Of a stretch of DNA of 64,000 nucleotides, positions 43,485 through 52,673 are shown piece by piece. Below the pieces are notes generated by a model. That model had not been told where the DNA came from. It did not search any database and saw only the letters and a program-made list of their open reading frames with translations. The position numbers and the translations under genes are program-made. This DNA comes from Pseudoflavonifractor phocaeensis. Lineage in GTDB: Bacteria > Bacillota > Clostridia > Oscillospirales > Oscillospiraceae. Location of the stretch: positions 1 to 64,000 of the forward strand of contig NZ_JADYTU010000008.1 of NCBI RefSeq assembly GCF_021531375.1. Reading direction: 5' to 3'. Positions within the stretch are counted from its first letter, which is position 1. Every line of letters begins with the position of its first letter.

Positions 43485-44303
43485 ATGATGATGAAGATCG
43501 GAAACCGTATGTTCGATGTGGACAACGACTGCTATATTATGGGCATTTTGAACGTAACGCCCGATTCCTTTTCTGACGGCGGAAAATGGACAGACATCGA
43601 AAAGGCGAAGCAGCACACCGCGGATATGATCCAGGAGGGCGCCGCCATTATCGACGTGGGAGGCGAGTCCACCCGCCCCGGCCATGTACAGATCAGCATT
43701 CAGGAGGAGATTGACCGGGTCGTCCCTGTCATTGAAATGGTGAAGAAAAACTTTGACATCCCCGTTTCCATCGACAGCTACAAGGGTCCGGTGGTGGAGG
43801 CCGCTCTGAAGGCGGGCGCGGACCTGGTCAACGACATCTGGGGATTGAAGTATGACCGGAAGGTGGCGGATCTGATCGCCCAATATCAGGTGCCCTGCTG
43901 TCTGATGCACAACCGGGAGAAGGCGGAGTACAACAACTTCCTGGACGACATGTGCCAGGATATGCGGGACTCGCTGGCCATCGCGAAGGAGGCCGGGATC
44001 GCGGACAGCCAGATCATTCTGGACCCCGGCGTGGGCTTCGGAAAGACCTTTGAGCACAATCTGACCGCCATTTGGCACCTGGAGCGTCTGGTGGAGCTGG
44101 GCTATCCCGTTCTGCTGGCCACCTCCAGAAAGTCCGTGATCGGCAATGCCCTGGACCTGCCCACCGATGAGAGAGTGGAGGGCACTCTGGTGACAACGGT
44201 CATGGGCGTGGAGAAGGGCGCGGCGTTCATCCGCGTCCACGACGTGAAGGAAAACCTCCGCGCCATCCGCATGACCCAGATCATTATGCGGGAGAGAAAG
44301 TGA
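43485..44303 (+). CDS. folP: Dihydropteroate synthase
   Basis: FolP condenses the activated pterin with p-aminobenzoate and is the sulfonamide target. The 272-residue TIM barrel has MGILNVTPDSFSDGG, GAAIIDVGGESTRPG, LVNDIWG, ILDPGVGFGKT and LLATSRKSVIG. The first of three Met codons is at 43485, 15 bases after the HD gene. Confidence 0.96.
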   Translation: MMMKIGNRMFDVDNDCYIMGILNVTPDSFSDGGKWTDIEKAKQHTADMIQEGAAIIDVGGESTRPGHVQISIQEEIDRVVPVIEMVKKNFDIPVSIDSYKGPVVEAALKAGADLVNDIWGLKYDRKVADLIAQYQVPCCLMHNREKAEYNNFLDDMCQDMRDSLAIAKEAGIADSQIILDPGVGFGKTFEHNLTAIWHLERLVELGYPVLLATSRKSVIGNALDLPTDERVEGTLVTTVMGVEKGAAFIRVHDVKENLRAIRMTQIIMRERK

Positions 44304-44310
44304 GCCGGCC

Positions 44311-45144
44311 GTGAATACGACATGCTACGACGAGATCCATGTGGAGAATTTGGAAATTTTTGCCCATCACGGAGTATTTCCGGAGGAGAACCGGCTGGGG
44401 CAGAAATTTCTGATCTCGCTGACCATGTATGTGGACGCCAGGCCCGCGGGAAAAGCAGACTGTCTGGAGCAGTCGGTCCATTACGGAGAAGTCAGCAGTT
44501 TTATGACTGCCTACATGCACGAACACACCTATCAGCTCATTGAGGCCGCCGCCGAGCATCTGGCCGAAGAGCTGCTGCTGCGGTATCCCCTGCTGAAAGG
44601 CGTGACTCTGGAACTGAAAAAGCCCTGGGCTCCGGTGGGCCTGCCCCTGGAGACCGTGTCTGTGAAGATCACCCGGTTCTGGCACACAGCCTATCTCGGA
44701 CTGGGCTCCAATATGGGAGACAAAAAGGGCTATTTGGACCAGGCGGTGAAAGTTCTGGACGAGATCAGAGGCTGCCGGGTGGAAAAGGTGTCCTCCTACC
44801 TGGTGACGGAGCCTTACGGCGGCGTGGAGCAGGACGATTTCTTAAACGCCTGCCTGATGCTGCGCACCTTCCTTCCCCCCCGGGAGCTGCTGGATCGGAT
44901 GCACGAGATCGAGCAGGCGGCCCACCGGGAGCGGACCATCCGCTGGGGGCCCCGGACCCTGGATCTGGATATTCTGATGTATGACGACGAGATCCTGGAG
45001 ACAGAGGAACTGGTGATCCCCCATGTTGAGATGCACCTGCGGGATTTTGTGCTCAAACCCCTGTGTGAGATCGCGCCCAACAAACGGCACCCTATCTATC
45101 ATAAGACCATAGCTCAGCTGGCTGCTGAGGTCTGCAAGGATTGA
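44311..45144 (+). CDS. folB-folK: Dihydroneopterin aldolase - HPPK fusion
   Basis: One 277-residue protein with two enzymes. The FolB aldolase occupies about 1-115 (IHVENLEIFAHHGVFPEENRLGQKFLISL, QSVHYGEV, GVTLELKKPWAP). The pyrophosphokinase FolK follows from about 127 (AYLGLGSNMGDKKGYLDQAV, VSSYLVTEPYGGVEQDDFLNACLML, RWGPRTLDLDILMYDD). Fusion lets the pterin be passed on directly. Start is GTG 44311, seven bases after the folP stop. Last gene of the operon. Confidence 0.95.
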   Translation: MNTTCYDEIHVENLEIFAHHGVFPEENRLGQKFLISLTMYVDARPAGKADCLEQSVHYGEVSSFMTAYMHEHTYQLIEAAAEHLAEELLLRYPLLKGVTLELKKPWAPVGLPLETVSVKITRFWHTAYLGLGSNMGDKKGYLDQAVKVLDEIRGCRVEKVSSYLVTEPYGGVEQDDFLNACLMLRTFLPPRELLDRMHEIEQAAHRERTIRWGPRTLDLDILMYDDEILETEELVIPHVEMHLRDFVLKPLCEIAPNKRHPIYHKTIAQLAAEVCKD

Positions 45145-45334
45145 GTCGCCGGTCCGAGGGCGGAGATAAACGCCTTGTGTACGGACCGGATTGATTCGCT
45201 CCTCAGCGGCATCCATCAGGTCAGGAATATGGAGCGAACAGGCACGGCTGCAGGTCCCCGGCAGAGGGAAGCTTTCACACCCGATTCTGAACGGGGCTTC
45301 AAGCCGTGTTTTGGTTTTATGGCCAAACGCACCG

Positions 45335-45380
45335 AAGAAAGCCGCGGATCCATTGCGCTGCAATGGATCCGCGGCTTCTT
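45335..45380. terminator. Palindromic terminator (original guaA terminator)
   Basis: AAGCCGCGGATCCATTG pairs exactly with its inverse around a 5-base loop (45339-45355 / 45361-45377). It lies 4 bases from attL, so before the element integrated it directly followed guaA; it now also ends the folate operon. Between 45145 and 45334 I see no gene. Confidence 0.85.
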
Positions 45381-45384
45381 ACAC

Positions 45385-45396
45385 TTATTCCCACTC
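45385..45396. repeat. attL core of the element
   Basis: TTATTCCCACTC, identical to the end of guaA at 53542-53553. It adjoins the displaced guaA terminator. Confidence 0.88.
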
Positions 45397-45499
45397 GCAA
45401 AATGAAACTTAATTCTAAACGCTTTTGTTTGGGAGATTTGATATCATTTGATTTTTCCTGATACCTATTATCCTTATCCTATGGGCTTGCCGAACTTTT

Positions 45500-45532
45500 G
45501 CTATCATTTGGCTATCAAGGAAATGGCTATCA
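45500..45532 (+). promoter_or_regulatory. Left arm-type integrase sites (three GCTATCA repeats)
   Basis: GCTATCA occurs at 45500-45506, 45511-45517 and 45526-45532 in the same orientation. The first two are 11 bases apart, exactly the spacing of the pair at the right end (53466, 53477). This is the form of arm-site repeats bound by the N-terminal domain of Tn916-type integrases. The rest of 45397-45624 shows no gene. Confidence 0.75.
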
Positions 45533-45624
45533 ACGGTAAAATTAGATTGGTTTCTCTGGTGGTTTACAACTACATTTTACCACGAAAGACAGGGAAATGC
45601 AATAACCTTCCTCGCTGTGGTGTA

Positions 45625-47544
45625 TCAAGTGATCTTACTGAACATATGGCGCACCTTGTCCAGGCGGCTGTTTGGACGGCGGGGCTGGATGACCGGCTGG
45701 CCGACAGCGGCCTGATACCCTTTTAGCTCTGTAAGGCATACGCTCTGCCCGTTGGTGTAAAAGGCCAGATCAGTACGGTATGCCTGTATACAGCGGGCGG
45801 GAATCTCGCCAGTAAAGACAACTTCATCCTTTTTTACCTGGGCCGTTTCGATGGTGGCACAGTATTTCGGTGCATCATGATAAGCCCTGGAAAGGTATTC
45901 CTGGGGCGCATAGAGGGTGAAGGAGAGATAAGGTTCCAGCAGCTGCGTCCCCGATTCCTTCAATGCCTGTTCCAATACAATCGGGGCCAATGAGCGGAAG
46001 TCCGCCGGCGTGCTGACTGGACTGTAATAAAGCCCGTATTCAAAGCAAATCTTACAGTCCGTTACGTTCCAGCCGAACAAGCCCTGCTCCAGCCCGTAAC
46101 GGATACCATCCCTGACAGCGTTTTGAAAACTCTGGTTCAAGTATCCCAGCGAAACCCGGCTCTCGTATTGTACGCCGGAGCCAAGCGGGAGTGGTGTAAC
46201 AGACAGTCCGATAGATGCCCAAAACGGGTTGGGCGGCACCTCGATATGGATGGTGTGGCTGGCTGCTTTGAGCGGCCGCTCCATATAAATGACGGTGGGT
46301 TCCTTTACCACTGTTTCAATCTTGTATTTTTCCGACAGCAAAGCGGAAACGACCTCCAACTGCACCCGGCCCAAAAAAGAAAGAATGATCTCATGGGTGA
46401 TGGAATCCACTTCGCAGCGCAAAAGCGGGTCAGTATCCGCAAGTTGCGTAAGAGCGTCCAGCAGCCGTTCTCTTTGCGCTGCCGTTTTCGGCGCAATCGT
46501 CGTCCGCAGCATGGGGAGGGGGGCCTCGCGCCACCTTTTACGAGGGAGCCGGGTGTTGTCCCCCAATACGTCGTTTAATCCCACGCTGTCGCTGGGAAGA
46601 ATGACAATTTCGCCCTTGTGGGCGGTGTCTGTCCGAACAATCTCCCCTTTGGATGGAATACGCATCTCTGTGATTTTCAGCTTTTCTCTCCCGGCCAGAG
46701 CCACCGTATCCCGCAGGCGCAGCGTTCCGCTGTATAGCCGCAAATAGATGAGCCGCTGGCCACAATCTGTATACTCCACCTTGAAAACGCTGCCGCATAG
46801 GGCGTCGCTCCCCTGTTCCCCAATCGGTTGGAACAGCCCTGTCACCGCATCCATCAACGGTTGAATGCCAAGGCCCTTTTTGGCGCTGCCATGATAGACC
46901 GGGAACAGGGAGGCGTCTTGAACCCGCCGCTGTTCCTCCTGCGCAAGTTCTTCCCGGCTGATTGGTTCTCCTGCGATATACTTTTCCAATAATTCATCGT
47001 TATTTTCGATGACCGCATCCCATGCTTCTATGTCGGTATTTTCCTCCAGGACTATTTCCGGGGACAGCGACACCGTCTGCTTGATGATAATATCGGCGGA
47101 GAGCTTATCCCGAACAGACTGATACACGCCCTGCAAATCAACGCCAGCCTGGTCGATCTTATTGATAAAGATAACGGTGGGAATGTCCATTTTCCGCAGG
47201 GCATGGAACAGAACACGGGTCTGGGCCTGCACACCATCTTTAGCGGAGATCACCAAGATGGCCCCATCTAAAACAGCCAAAGAGCGGTACACCTCCGCCA
47301 AAAAATCCATGTGGCCGGGCGTATCCACAATGTTGACTTTACATCTGTGCCACTGGAAGGAAGTGACTGCCGCTTGAATGGTAATCCCACGCTGCCGCTC
47401 CAAAAGCATGGTGTCCGTCCTCGTTGTCCCTTTTTCGACGCTCCCCGGTTCTGAAATGGCTCCGCTGGCATATAGCAGGCTCTCCGTCAAGGTTGTCTTT
47501 CCAGCGTCTACATGGGCAAGAATCCCGATATTGATAATGTTCAT
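45625..47544 (-). CDS. tet(W): Tet(W)-type ribosomal protection protein (tetracycline resistance)
   Basis: A 639-residue EF-G-like GTPase that releases tetracycline from the ribosome. The N-terminus [21 protein letters not shown] has the P-loop, followed by VDTPGHMDF (G3), NKIDQAG (G4), and it reads through as Tet(W) along its whole length. The C-terminus is [13 protein letters not shown] followed by SKIT; this tail and a few internal residues differ from Tet(W) as I remember it, so a mosaic with tet(O) or tet(32) is possible. Start is ATG 47544; the leader region controls expression by attenuation. Confidence 0.92.
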   Translation of the reverse strand: MNIINIGILAHVDAGKTTLTESLLYASGAISEPGSVEKGTTRTDTMLLERQRGITIQAAVTSFQWHRCKVNIVDTPGHMDFLAEVYRSLAVLDGAILVISAKDGVQAQTRVLFHALRKMDIPTVIFINKIDQAGVDLQGVYQSVRDKLSADIIIKQTVSLSPEIVLEENTDIEAWDAVIENNDELLEKYIAGEPISREELAQEEQRRVQDASLFPVYHGSAKKGLGIQPLMDAVTGLFQPIGEQGSDALCGSVFKVEYTDCGQRLIYLRLYSGTLRLRDTVALAGREKLKITEMRIPSKGEIVRTDTAHKGEIVILPSDSVGLNDVLGDNTRLPRKRWREAPLPMLRTTIAPKTAAQRERLLDALTQLADTDPLLRCEVDSITHEIILSFLGRVQLEVVSALLSEKYKIETVVKEPTVIYMERPLKAASHTIHIEVPPNPFWASIGLSVTPLPLGSGVQYESRVSLGYLNQSFQNAVRDGIRYGLEQGLFGWNVTDCKICFEYGLYYSPVSTPADFRSLAPIVLEQALKESGTQLLEPYLSFTLYAPQEYLSRAYHDAPKYCATIETAQVKKDEVVFTGEIPARCIQAYRTDLAFYTNGQSVCLTELKGYQAAVGQPVIQPRRPNSRLDKVRHMFSKIT

Positions 47545-47576
47545 GTCTATCCTCCATACAAGGCCCAAATGGGCGC

Positions 47577-47614
47577 AAAAATCCCCAGCGGCTAATACTT
47601 TTACCGCTGGGGAT
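47577..47614 (-). terminator. Attenuator hairpin before tet(W)
   Basis: ATCCCCAGCGG (47581-47591) pairs with CCGCTGGGGAT (47604-47614); on the minus strand TTTTT follows. It lies between the promoter and the gene, as in other tet ribosomal-protection leaders. Confidence 0.85.
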
Positions 47615-47760
47615 CATGACTTCGGACAAACAGAAGTATGACGGCTTACATGAGCCGCTGTCCGTCACGATATTTACTAAAAAGGCAAAAGTATTCTTAA
47701 ATTGGGTACAAAAACTAAGCCCCTGCAAGGGGCAATCATTTTTGCGCCCATTATCAAATT

Positions 47761-47784
47761 TTATTTAAGAATACCTTGCCGCAT
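47761..47784 (-). CDS. tet leader peptide, 7 residues
   Basis: ATG CGG CAA GGT ATT CTT AAA TAA encodes MRQGILK. TTTGAGGAGTCTACCAAAT provides a ribosome-binding site. The sequence GTATTCTTAAAT recurs about 80 bases downstream in the leader. Ribosome position on such a peptide is thought to decide whether the attenuator forms. Confidence 0.75.
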   Translation of the reverse strand: MRQGILK

Positions 47785-47816
47785 ATTTGGTAGACTCCTC
47801 AAATCAGGATAATAGC

Positions 47817-47845
47817 AGTATATCATAGTACACTCTAAAATGCAA
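47817..47845 (-). promoter_or_regulatory. Promoter of tet(W)
   Basis: Minus-strand TTGCAT (47845-47840), 17 bases, TATACT (47822-47817). Confidence 0.8.
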
Positions 47846-47968
47846 GAAGTTTTTACCCGCTGTCCCAAATAAATCAGGAGGGCATTCACCGGGACACCCT
47901 CCGATTTGGGGCCTCATGCGCAAATAATTTCTGTGTCCACGATTTCCGCCGCACACGCCCGAATATTG

Positions 47969-48028
47969 TTAGTCCCTCTGCAACTCATACCACAGACCGT
48001 TGCCCTCGTCAAAGATGTACTTTTCCAT
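47969..48028 (-). pseudogene. TnpV-like small transposon protein, truncated
   Basis: ATG with AATGGAGGTAATTC upstream opens a 19-codon frame MEKYIFDEGNGLWYELQRD and then stops. The start matches small transposon-encoded TnpV/TnpW-type proteins, which are several times longer. It lies just after the relaxase gene. Function unknown. Confidence 0.55.
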
Positions 48029-48051
48029 GAAATTACCTCCATTTTTTGTGA

Positions 48052-49395
48052 TTATCGTGCGCCTACCCTTATTTTTGACCTTGCACCCCATTTCTGCTCC
48101 TTTTCGACCTGTTCCTGCTGGTAAGCTGCCTCCAGTATCCTGTCCGCCTGTTCCGGGCCAATGGCCCGTCTGACCCGCTCATAGTCCCTGACTTGCCCTT
48201 TCAAGCCGTCCCTCTCGGCACAAACCTCATAAATCCTGGCTGACAGGGAGCCGTTCTTACTGACCTCACGATCATAGGCGCTCTGCAACCGCTCAAACTT
48301 GCTCTTGAGGTCGAAGTAGGCCCGGTAGACGGAGCGCAGCACCTTGACGATCTTCTCCCAAAGGGGCTTGGCCTTTTTCTCCCGGTAGGACTTGGCCGAT
48401 TCCAGCGGCCCCGCCTCCGGCAGCGTCCGCTCCGGGTCGTCGGAGAAGTCCGCCGCCAGTTTCTCCATGCCCTTGAGCAAGGGCGCTACATCGTCCAGCT
48501 TAGCCCTGGCCTGGGCCGCTTTCTTCTCAGCTGATGCTGCCTCCTTATTCTTTTTGTCGGCCTCAACCTGGGCCAGCGCCGACACCTCTTGAAGCTGTGC
48601 AAGCCGTTCCTGCTCACGCTCCGTCTTGAACTGCGTAACAGTCAAATGTTCTTCGGAACTACCACGTTCCCCACGCTCTACATCGTCATAGCCAGCGGAG
48701 CGCATATGCTCAAAGAAATCATCTTGCAGGACACTGTACGACTTTCGTAGAACGGGTTTGCCCTTAGCTGTGCGTAACGGCTCCCCGGTAGTTTCGTCCA
48801 GAATGGGCTTGGACGCCCACTTCTTGCTCATGCTCACCTGCATGATCGTTTCCTTGACCTTGCCCACCAGGGACTTGTCCTTGCACCGCTTTGTCCAGCG
48901 TATCTCCTTCTCCACTACCGGGATATAAACCACATGGAGGTGGTAGTGGTACACGTCCTCCCCCAGCGCCTCGGACATGGCCCGGTTGCGCTCGTCAGCG
49001 TGCATGACCGCCGACAAAATATACTGCTCTCCGCCCACGATTTTGATTGCGGCTTTATAGGCTTCGGTGTAAAATTGTTTTGCGAAGTCATACCCGCCGT
49101 GATTGTAGAAGTAAGCGGAGTTTACATCAAAGACCAACTCACCGTATCGAAAGGCATCCTCCTTGATGCCACGGGTGGAGATCACGCCGTCGGCCTCCAT
49201 TTGAGCAAACATCTCCCGATACCCGGCAGACGGGGTTTTGAAATGGACATTGAGCGGCGTCCGCTCCAGTACAATGTCCTGATTGACATAGGAATCCTTC
49301 TCACGCTCGTTGTGCTGCTGGGTGTTACCGATCTTGGTTTCGGTCAGCCTCATATTTCTTGCGTTGGTACGGTCAATACCGTCGCCTCTCGCCAT
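48052..49395 (-). CDS. MobV-family relaxase (plasmid recombination/mobilization protein)
   Basis: A 447-residue Mob_Pre relaxase. The N-terminal part carries the DNA- and metal-binding His cluster YHYHLHVVYIPV (about 150-160) and VILERT..LN-like spacing. A long Lys/Ala/Glu-rich coiled coil (about 260-330) and a basic C-terminus follow. MobV enzymes nick oriT to start mobilization. ATG 49395 (MARGDGIDRTNARNMRLTE) is preceded by GGGAGGA; the first frame start at 49413 has no such site. The oriT lies 60 bases upstream. Confidence 0.92.
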   Translation of the reverse strand: MARGDGIDRTNARNMRLTETKIGNTQQHNEREKDSYVNQDIVLERTPLNVHFKTPSAGYREMFAQMEADGVISTRGIKEDAFRYGELVFDVNSAYFYNHGGYDFAKQFYTEAYKAAIKIVGGEQYILSAVMHADERNRAMSEALGEDVYHYHLHVVYIPVVEKEIRWTKRCKDKSLVGKVKETIMQVSMSKKWASKPILDETTGEPLRTAKGKPVLRKSYSVLQDDFFEHMRSAGYDDVERGERGSSEEHLTVTQFKTEREQERLAQLQEVSALAQVEADKKNKEAASAEKKAAQARAKLDDVAPLLKGMEKLAADFSDDPERTLPEAGPLESAKSYREKKAKPLWEKIVKVLRSVYRAYFDLKSKFERLQSAYDREVSKNGSLSARIYEVCAERDGLKGQVRDYERVRRAIGPEQADRILEAAYQQEQVEKEQKWGARSKIRVGAR

Positions 49396-49457
49396 AGGCA
49401 AAAATCCTCCCATTTCAGATGTTTGGTTGTTGAAAATGGACGGGGGTTCGGGGAAGG

Positions 49458-49518
49458 CACTTCCTGCGGGAAGTGTAATAACCCACTATGACACTTTCGC
49501 CCCGTTGGTGCGAAAGTG
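49458..49518 (-). other. Candidate oriT of the MobV type
   Basis: Two hairpins flank the minus-strand sequence TAGTGGGTTATTACACTT (49488-49471). This resembles the pMV158-type nic region TAGTGTG/TTA. Hairpin one is CACTTCC...GGAAGTG (49458-49475), hairpin two CACTTTCGC...GCGAAAGTG (49492-49518). It is placed between the relaxase and replication genes. The rest of 49520-49776 has short GC-rich inverted repeats and no gene. Confidence 0.8.
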
Positions 49519-49776
49519 CCGTGGGCTCTCCGAGGGGGTGCGGGGGCTTTGCCCCCGGCAACTGCGGTTGCCTCCCCCAGCAGGGCCGCCCTTTGAAAAG
49601 GGCGCCCTGCACCCCGCCTAAACTTTTCCACTCGCCGTTGGGCAGGTGGAAAGGCACAGCCTTTCCACCACCCGGCAAGTGTCCTCCGTGGGCCAAATAT
49701 CAAGGGGTTCGGGTTGTATTGCCTTGCGGCAATCTCCACCCACAGGTATGCCCCCTTGACATTTGACCCCGCTCCC

Positions 49777-49860
49777 CGTGACAGCCGTGACGACCGTGAC
49801 GATGTTTTGGACACCGCCCCCGCTCTCAAAAAAGCCGTCACAGCCGTCACGGTCGTCACG
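49777..49860. repeat. Iteron-like inverted arrays of a 9-bp repeat
   Basis: Left array CGTGACAGC CGTGACGAC CGTGACGAT (49777-49803) and, in inverse orientation, CGTGACGAC CGTGACGGC TGTGACGGC (49860-49834). The two arrays are separated by about 30 bases. They adjoin and overlap the 3' end of the RepA-like gene. This is the form of a replication origin bound by an initiator. Confidence 0.7.
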
Positions 49861-51010
49861 CTTGGGGAGGATCCAGGGTCAGGCTGATACTTCTCCCGGC
49901 GTGGGTGCGGGTGTTCTCATAGCGGATATGATAGTCCGTTGCCAGTTTCCCGGCCCGGACGTTCAGCCGCATCGCCAGGGCATTGGGCTTCATATCCACT
50001 TGCAGGGCTGCCGCCAACTCCGTGGCCGTACCGCCCCAGGACGGCCTCTCCGCCGTGATAAAGGCGGCTACGGCCTCCAGCACCGGGTCGGGGGGTTCTA
50101 CCCACAACTCCGTTTCCATCCGCTCCAGTGTCCATGTCAGGTGTTCCTTGTCCTTAATGAGATAGAGCCGCTGGTCTTGCTGGTCACGTCCTACCACATC
50201 CAAGGTGGCGGTGCCGTCCGTCCGCTTCTCCTTCTGAAGAAGAAAGGCCCCGTCTGCTGCCCCCGACAGGCCGTTGGTGCCGGAGATCATATCAAACTTG
50301 TCGTCGGCCTGCTGCTTCCGAGTGTGATGTACCAGTAGGAGGCAGACGCCGCAAGCGTCAGCAAGGCGTTTCAGCTTTCCTACCACCTCATAATCGTTGG
50401 CGTAGCTGTACTTATCCCCGCCAGCCTCCCGAATCTTCTGAAGGGTGTCAATGATAATCAGTTTGGTGTCTGGGTGTTCCTGCACGAATCGCTTTAGCTG
50501 TTCCTCCAGCCCGTTGCCGACCTGCTTTGCGCAGATGGAAAAGAGGAGGTCGTTGGTGCCGTCCATGCCGAACATCCGGTAAAGCCGCTCCTGCAAGCGA
50601 CGGTGATCGTCCTCCAGCGCCAGATAGAGGACAGTCCCCTTGTGAACGGGATAGTCCCACAGGGGGAGGCCCATGCTGACGTGGTAGGCAAGCTGGGCCA
50701 TCAGAAACGACTTGCCTACCTTGGGCGCTCCCGCAAAGAGGTACGTCCCCGGATAGAGCAGACCGTCAATGACGGGCGGTCTGCTCTGATAGACGTTCTC
50801 GTACAACTCGTTCATGGAAATCGTGGGGAGATACGCCGGGTCGTTCATGCGCTGCATTTTCCGCAGCAGTTCCGCATAATTTTTTTCAGGGGGATTGTTT
50901 TCTGTCGTTTCCTCTGTTATACTTGCGGTAGGTGTTTGTGAAATGGGCTGTTCCCCGTCTGCGCCAACAGACGGAACCGGGACAGTCCTTTTCGTTTCTC
51001 TGGAATCCAT
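49856..51010 (-). CDS. RepA-like AAA ATPase (helicase loader / hexameric helicase type)
   Basis: A 384-residue RecA-fold ATPase of the RepA/AAA_25 kind. YLFAGAPKVGKSFLMAQLAYH is the Walker A, VLYLALEDDHRRLQERL the RepA-like E-x-D region, KLIIIDTLQKIRE the Walker B and LLVHHTRKQ the H4-like motif. The C-terminal winged region begins near 300. It likely unwinds the excised circle during autonomous replication. ATG 51010 or the adjacent TTG 51013 is the start (GGAGG 9-12 bases upstream). Four bases separate it from the MobC-like gene. Confidence 0.88.
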   Translation of the reverse strand: MDSRETKRTVPVPSVGADGEQPISQTPTASITEETTENNPPEKNYAELLRKMQRMNDPAYLPTISMNELYENVYQSRPPVIDGLLYPGTYLFAGAPKVGKSFLMAQLAYHVSMGLPLWDYPVHKGTVLYLALEDDHRRLQERLYRMFGMDGTNDLLFSICAKQVGNGLEEQLKRFVQEHPDTKLIIIDTLQKIREAGGDKYSYANDYEVVGKLKRLADACGVCLLLVHHTRKQQADDKFDMISGTNGLSGAADGAFLLQKEKRTDGTATLDVVGRDQQDQRLYLIKDKEHLTWTLERMETELWVEPPDPVLEAVAAFITAERPSWGGTATELAAALQVDMKPNALAMRLNVRAGKLATDYHIRYENTRTHAGRSISLTLDPPQA

Positions 51011-51017
51011 CAATCTA

Positions 51018-51338
51018 TCAATCCTCCTTCATGCCGCCCATGATAGCGGCGATCATCTGAATGGTGTCCAGCAGTTCATCGTCCACGCCAGCCCCGTCCT
51101 CGGCCCGCCGCAGTTCGTCCAGAACGGCGGCAAGCTGGTCACGCAGGGCTTTGTAGACCTTGGGATTACCCTGTACCACTACGTCCCGGCACAGGAGGCG
51201 TCTTGTGATGTAGTCCTGCTTTGTCAGGCCGGAGAGCCGCACAGCGGCCTCGATCTGTTCATCTTCCTCCGGGGACACCCGGAAGGCCACGGTCTTGTTC
51301 CTCCAGCGATTTTTGTTGTCTCGGTTTTTCAGTGACAT
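51018..51338 (-). CDS. MobC-like mobilization accessory protein (ribbon-helix-helix)
   Basis: A 106-residue small protein with NKTVAFRVSPEEDEQIEAAVRLSGLTKQDYITRRLL, the ribbon-helix-helix pattern seen in plasmid mobilization (MobC/relaxosome) proteins. The tail is acidic. It lies between int and repA with 2- and 7-base gaps. It probably binds oriT or DNA near it; no direct evidence. Confidence 0.8.
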   Translation of the reverse strand: MSLKNRDNKNRWRNKTVAFRVSPEEDEQIEAAVRLSGLTKQDYITRRLLCRDVVVQGNPKVYKALRDQLAAVLDELRRAEDGAGVDDELLDTIQMIAAIMGGMKED

Positions 51339-51340
51339 GG

Positions 51341-52417
51341 TTACGTTCCCATCCTTTCAAAGTCCAGTTTGTCCGCCATCTCCGTCTGCCTTGTAGGAAA
51401 CAGATGGGCGTAGCGGTAGGTGATATCGATACTCTCATGCCCCACCCGGTCAGCGATTGCCAGGGCGGTGAAGCCCATATCAATCAGCAGGGAAATGTGT
51501 GAATGTCGGAGGTCGTGAATTCTGATCCGCTTCACTCCCGCCGCTTTCGCACCTCTGTCCATTTCATGGTGGAGATAGTGCTTGCTGACAGGGAAAATCC
51601 GTTCATTTGCCCCGGTGCTGTAAAACATCTTTAAGTAGTCCTCCATCTCTCCACAGAGGAATTTGGGCATCTTAATGACACGGTTGCTCTTTTTCGTCTT
51701 AGGAGTGGTAATCACGTCCTTGCCCTTGAGCCGCTGATAGGATTTGCTGATGGACACTGTACCCGCCTCAAAGTCGAAGTCTGTTGGGGTGAGGGCCAGC
51801 AGTTCCCCCTCCCGGATACCGCACCAGTAGAGCATTTCAAAGGCATAGTAGGAGAGGGGCTTGTCCATCATGGCGTCGGCAAATTTCAGATACTCTTCCT
51901 TCGTCCAGAACAGCATTTCACGCCGTTCCTCCACCCCCATGTTCCCGGCCTTGGCCGCAGGATTGACCTGGAGGCCGTAGTAGCGGACAGCATGGTTAAA
52001 GAGGGCACTTAACTGATTGTGGACGGTTTTGAGATAGGTAGGGGAATAGGGTTTTCCCTTGGCGTCCGTTAACCCTCGGATCGCGTTCTGCCAGTCCATC
52101 ACGTCCTTGGCGGTGATTTCCGACAATTTCCGTTTTCCAAAATACGGCAGGATTTTCTTCTGGATGATGCTTTCTTTTGTCAGCCAGGTGTTCAGTTTCA
52201 GCTTGGGCTTCATATCCTTCTCATAGAGCTGGGCGAAGCTCTCAAAGGTCATGTTCACATCGGCCTGCTTTTGCATCAGAAACTCCCGTTCCCACGCCTG
52301 GGCCTCTTTCTTGGTGGCAAAGCCACGCTTTAACTTCTGCTGGCGCTCTCCTTTCCAGTCCGTATAGCGGAATTGGACGTACCAAGTGCCGTTGGCCTTG
52401 TTCTTAAACGCCGCCAT
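51341..52417 (-). CDS. int: Tyrosine recombinase integrase
   Basis: A 358-residue Tn916-type integrase. The N-terminal arm-binding domain is FKNKANGTWYVQFRYTDWKGERQQKLKRGFATKKEAQAWE. A SAM-like core-binding domain lies at about 60-160. The catalytic Arg is in WCGIREGELLALTP, HDLRHSH gives the HxxR, GHESIDITYRYAHLFP gives the GH and the Tyr nucleophile. It integrates the element into guaA. It is 3 bases after the excisionase and is read toward the interior from the right end. Confidence 0.94.
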   Translation of the reverse strand: MAAFKNKANGTWYVQFRYTDWKGERQQKLKRGFATKKEAQAWEREFLMQKQADVNMTFESFAQLYEKDMKPKLKLNTWLTKESIIQKKILPYFGKRKLSEITAKDVMDWQNAIRGLTDAKGKPYSPTYLKTVHNQLSALFNHAVRYYGLQVNPAAKAGNMGVEERREMLFWTKEEYLKFADAMMDKPLSYYAFEMLYWCGIREGELLALTPTDFDFEAGTVSISKSYQRLKGKDVITTPKTKKSNRVIKMPKFLCGEMEDYLKMFYSTGANERIFPVSKHYLHHEMDRGAKAAGVKRIRIHDLRHSHISLLIDMGFTALAIADRVGHESIDITYRYAHLFPTRQTEMADKLDFERMGT

Positions 52418-52420
52418 AGG

Positions 52421-52621
52421 TTAATCACTCCTTTCGCTCTGGCTTCTTGTGCCATAAAATTTTTCGTGGAAGAATTTGCGGTCGATGCGGCCTGAAATGG
52501 TAATACAGCCCGTCTTTTTCAACTCCGCATTCATAGAACGAATCAGCTTATAGGCATAGGGGACAGAAACCCCTAATTCCTCCGCTACCTCGTCCACCCG
52601 CATGAACATGGTGCTTGCCAT
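52421..52621 (-). CDS. xis: Excisionase-like small HTH protein
   Basis: A 66-residue MerR/Xis-like protein: FMRVDEVAEELGVSVPYAYKLIRSMNAELKKTG is a helix-turn-helix and SGRIDRKFFHEKFYG is typical for Tn916-type Xis. GGAGGTGAGCGCACA precedes ATG 52621; the ATG at 52642 lies upstream of that site and is rejected. First gene of xis-int-mobC-repA. Confidence 0.88.
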   Translation of the reverse strand: MASTMFMRVDEVAEELGVSVPYAYKLIRSMNAELKKTGCITISGRIDRKFFHEKFYGTRSQSERSD

Positions 52622-52673
52622 TGTGCGCTCACCTCCTTTCATGGCCCCAGAACTAAGCCTTTATGCTTAACCT

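Noticed and set aside
45175-45412. Two small frames between the folate operon and attL
   Set aside because: No ribosome-binding site or family resemblance; they run through the terminator hairpin and attL.
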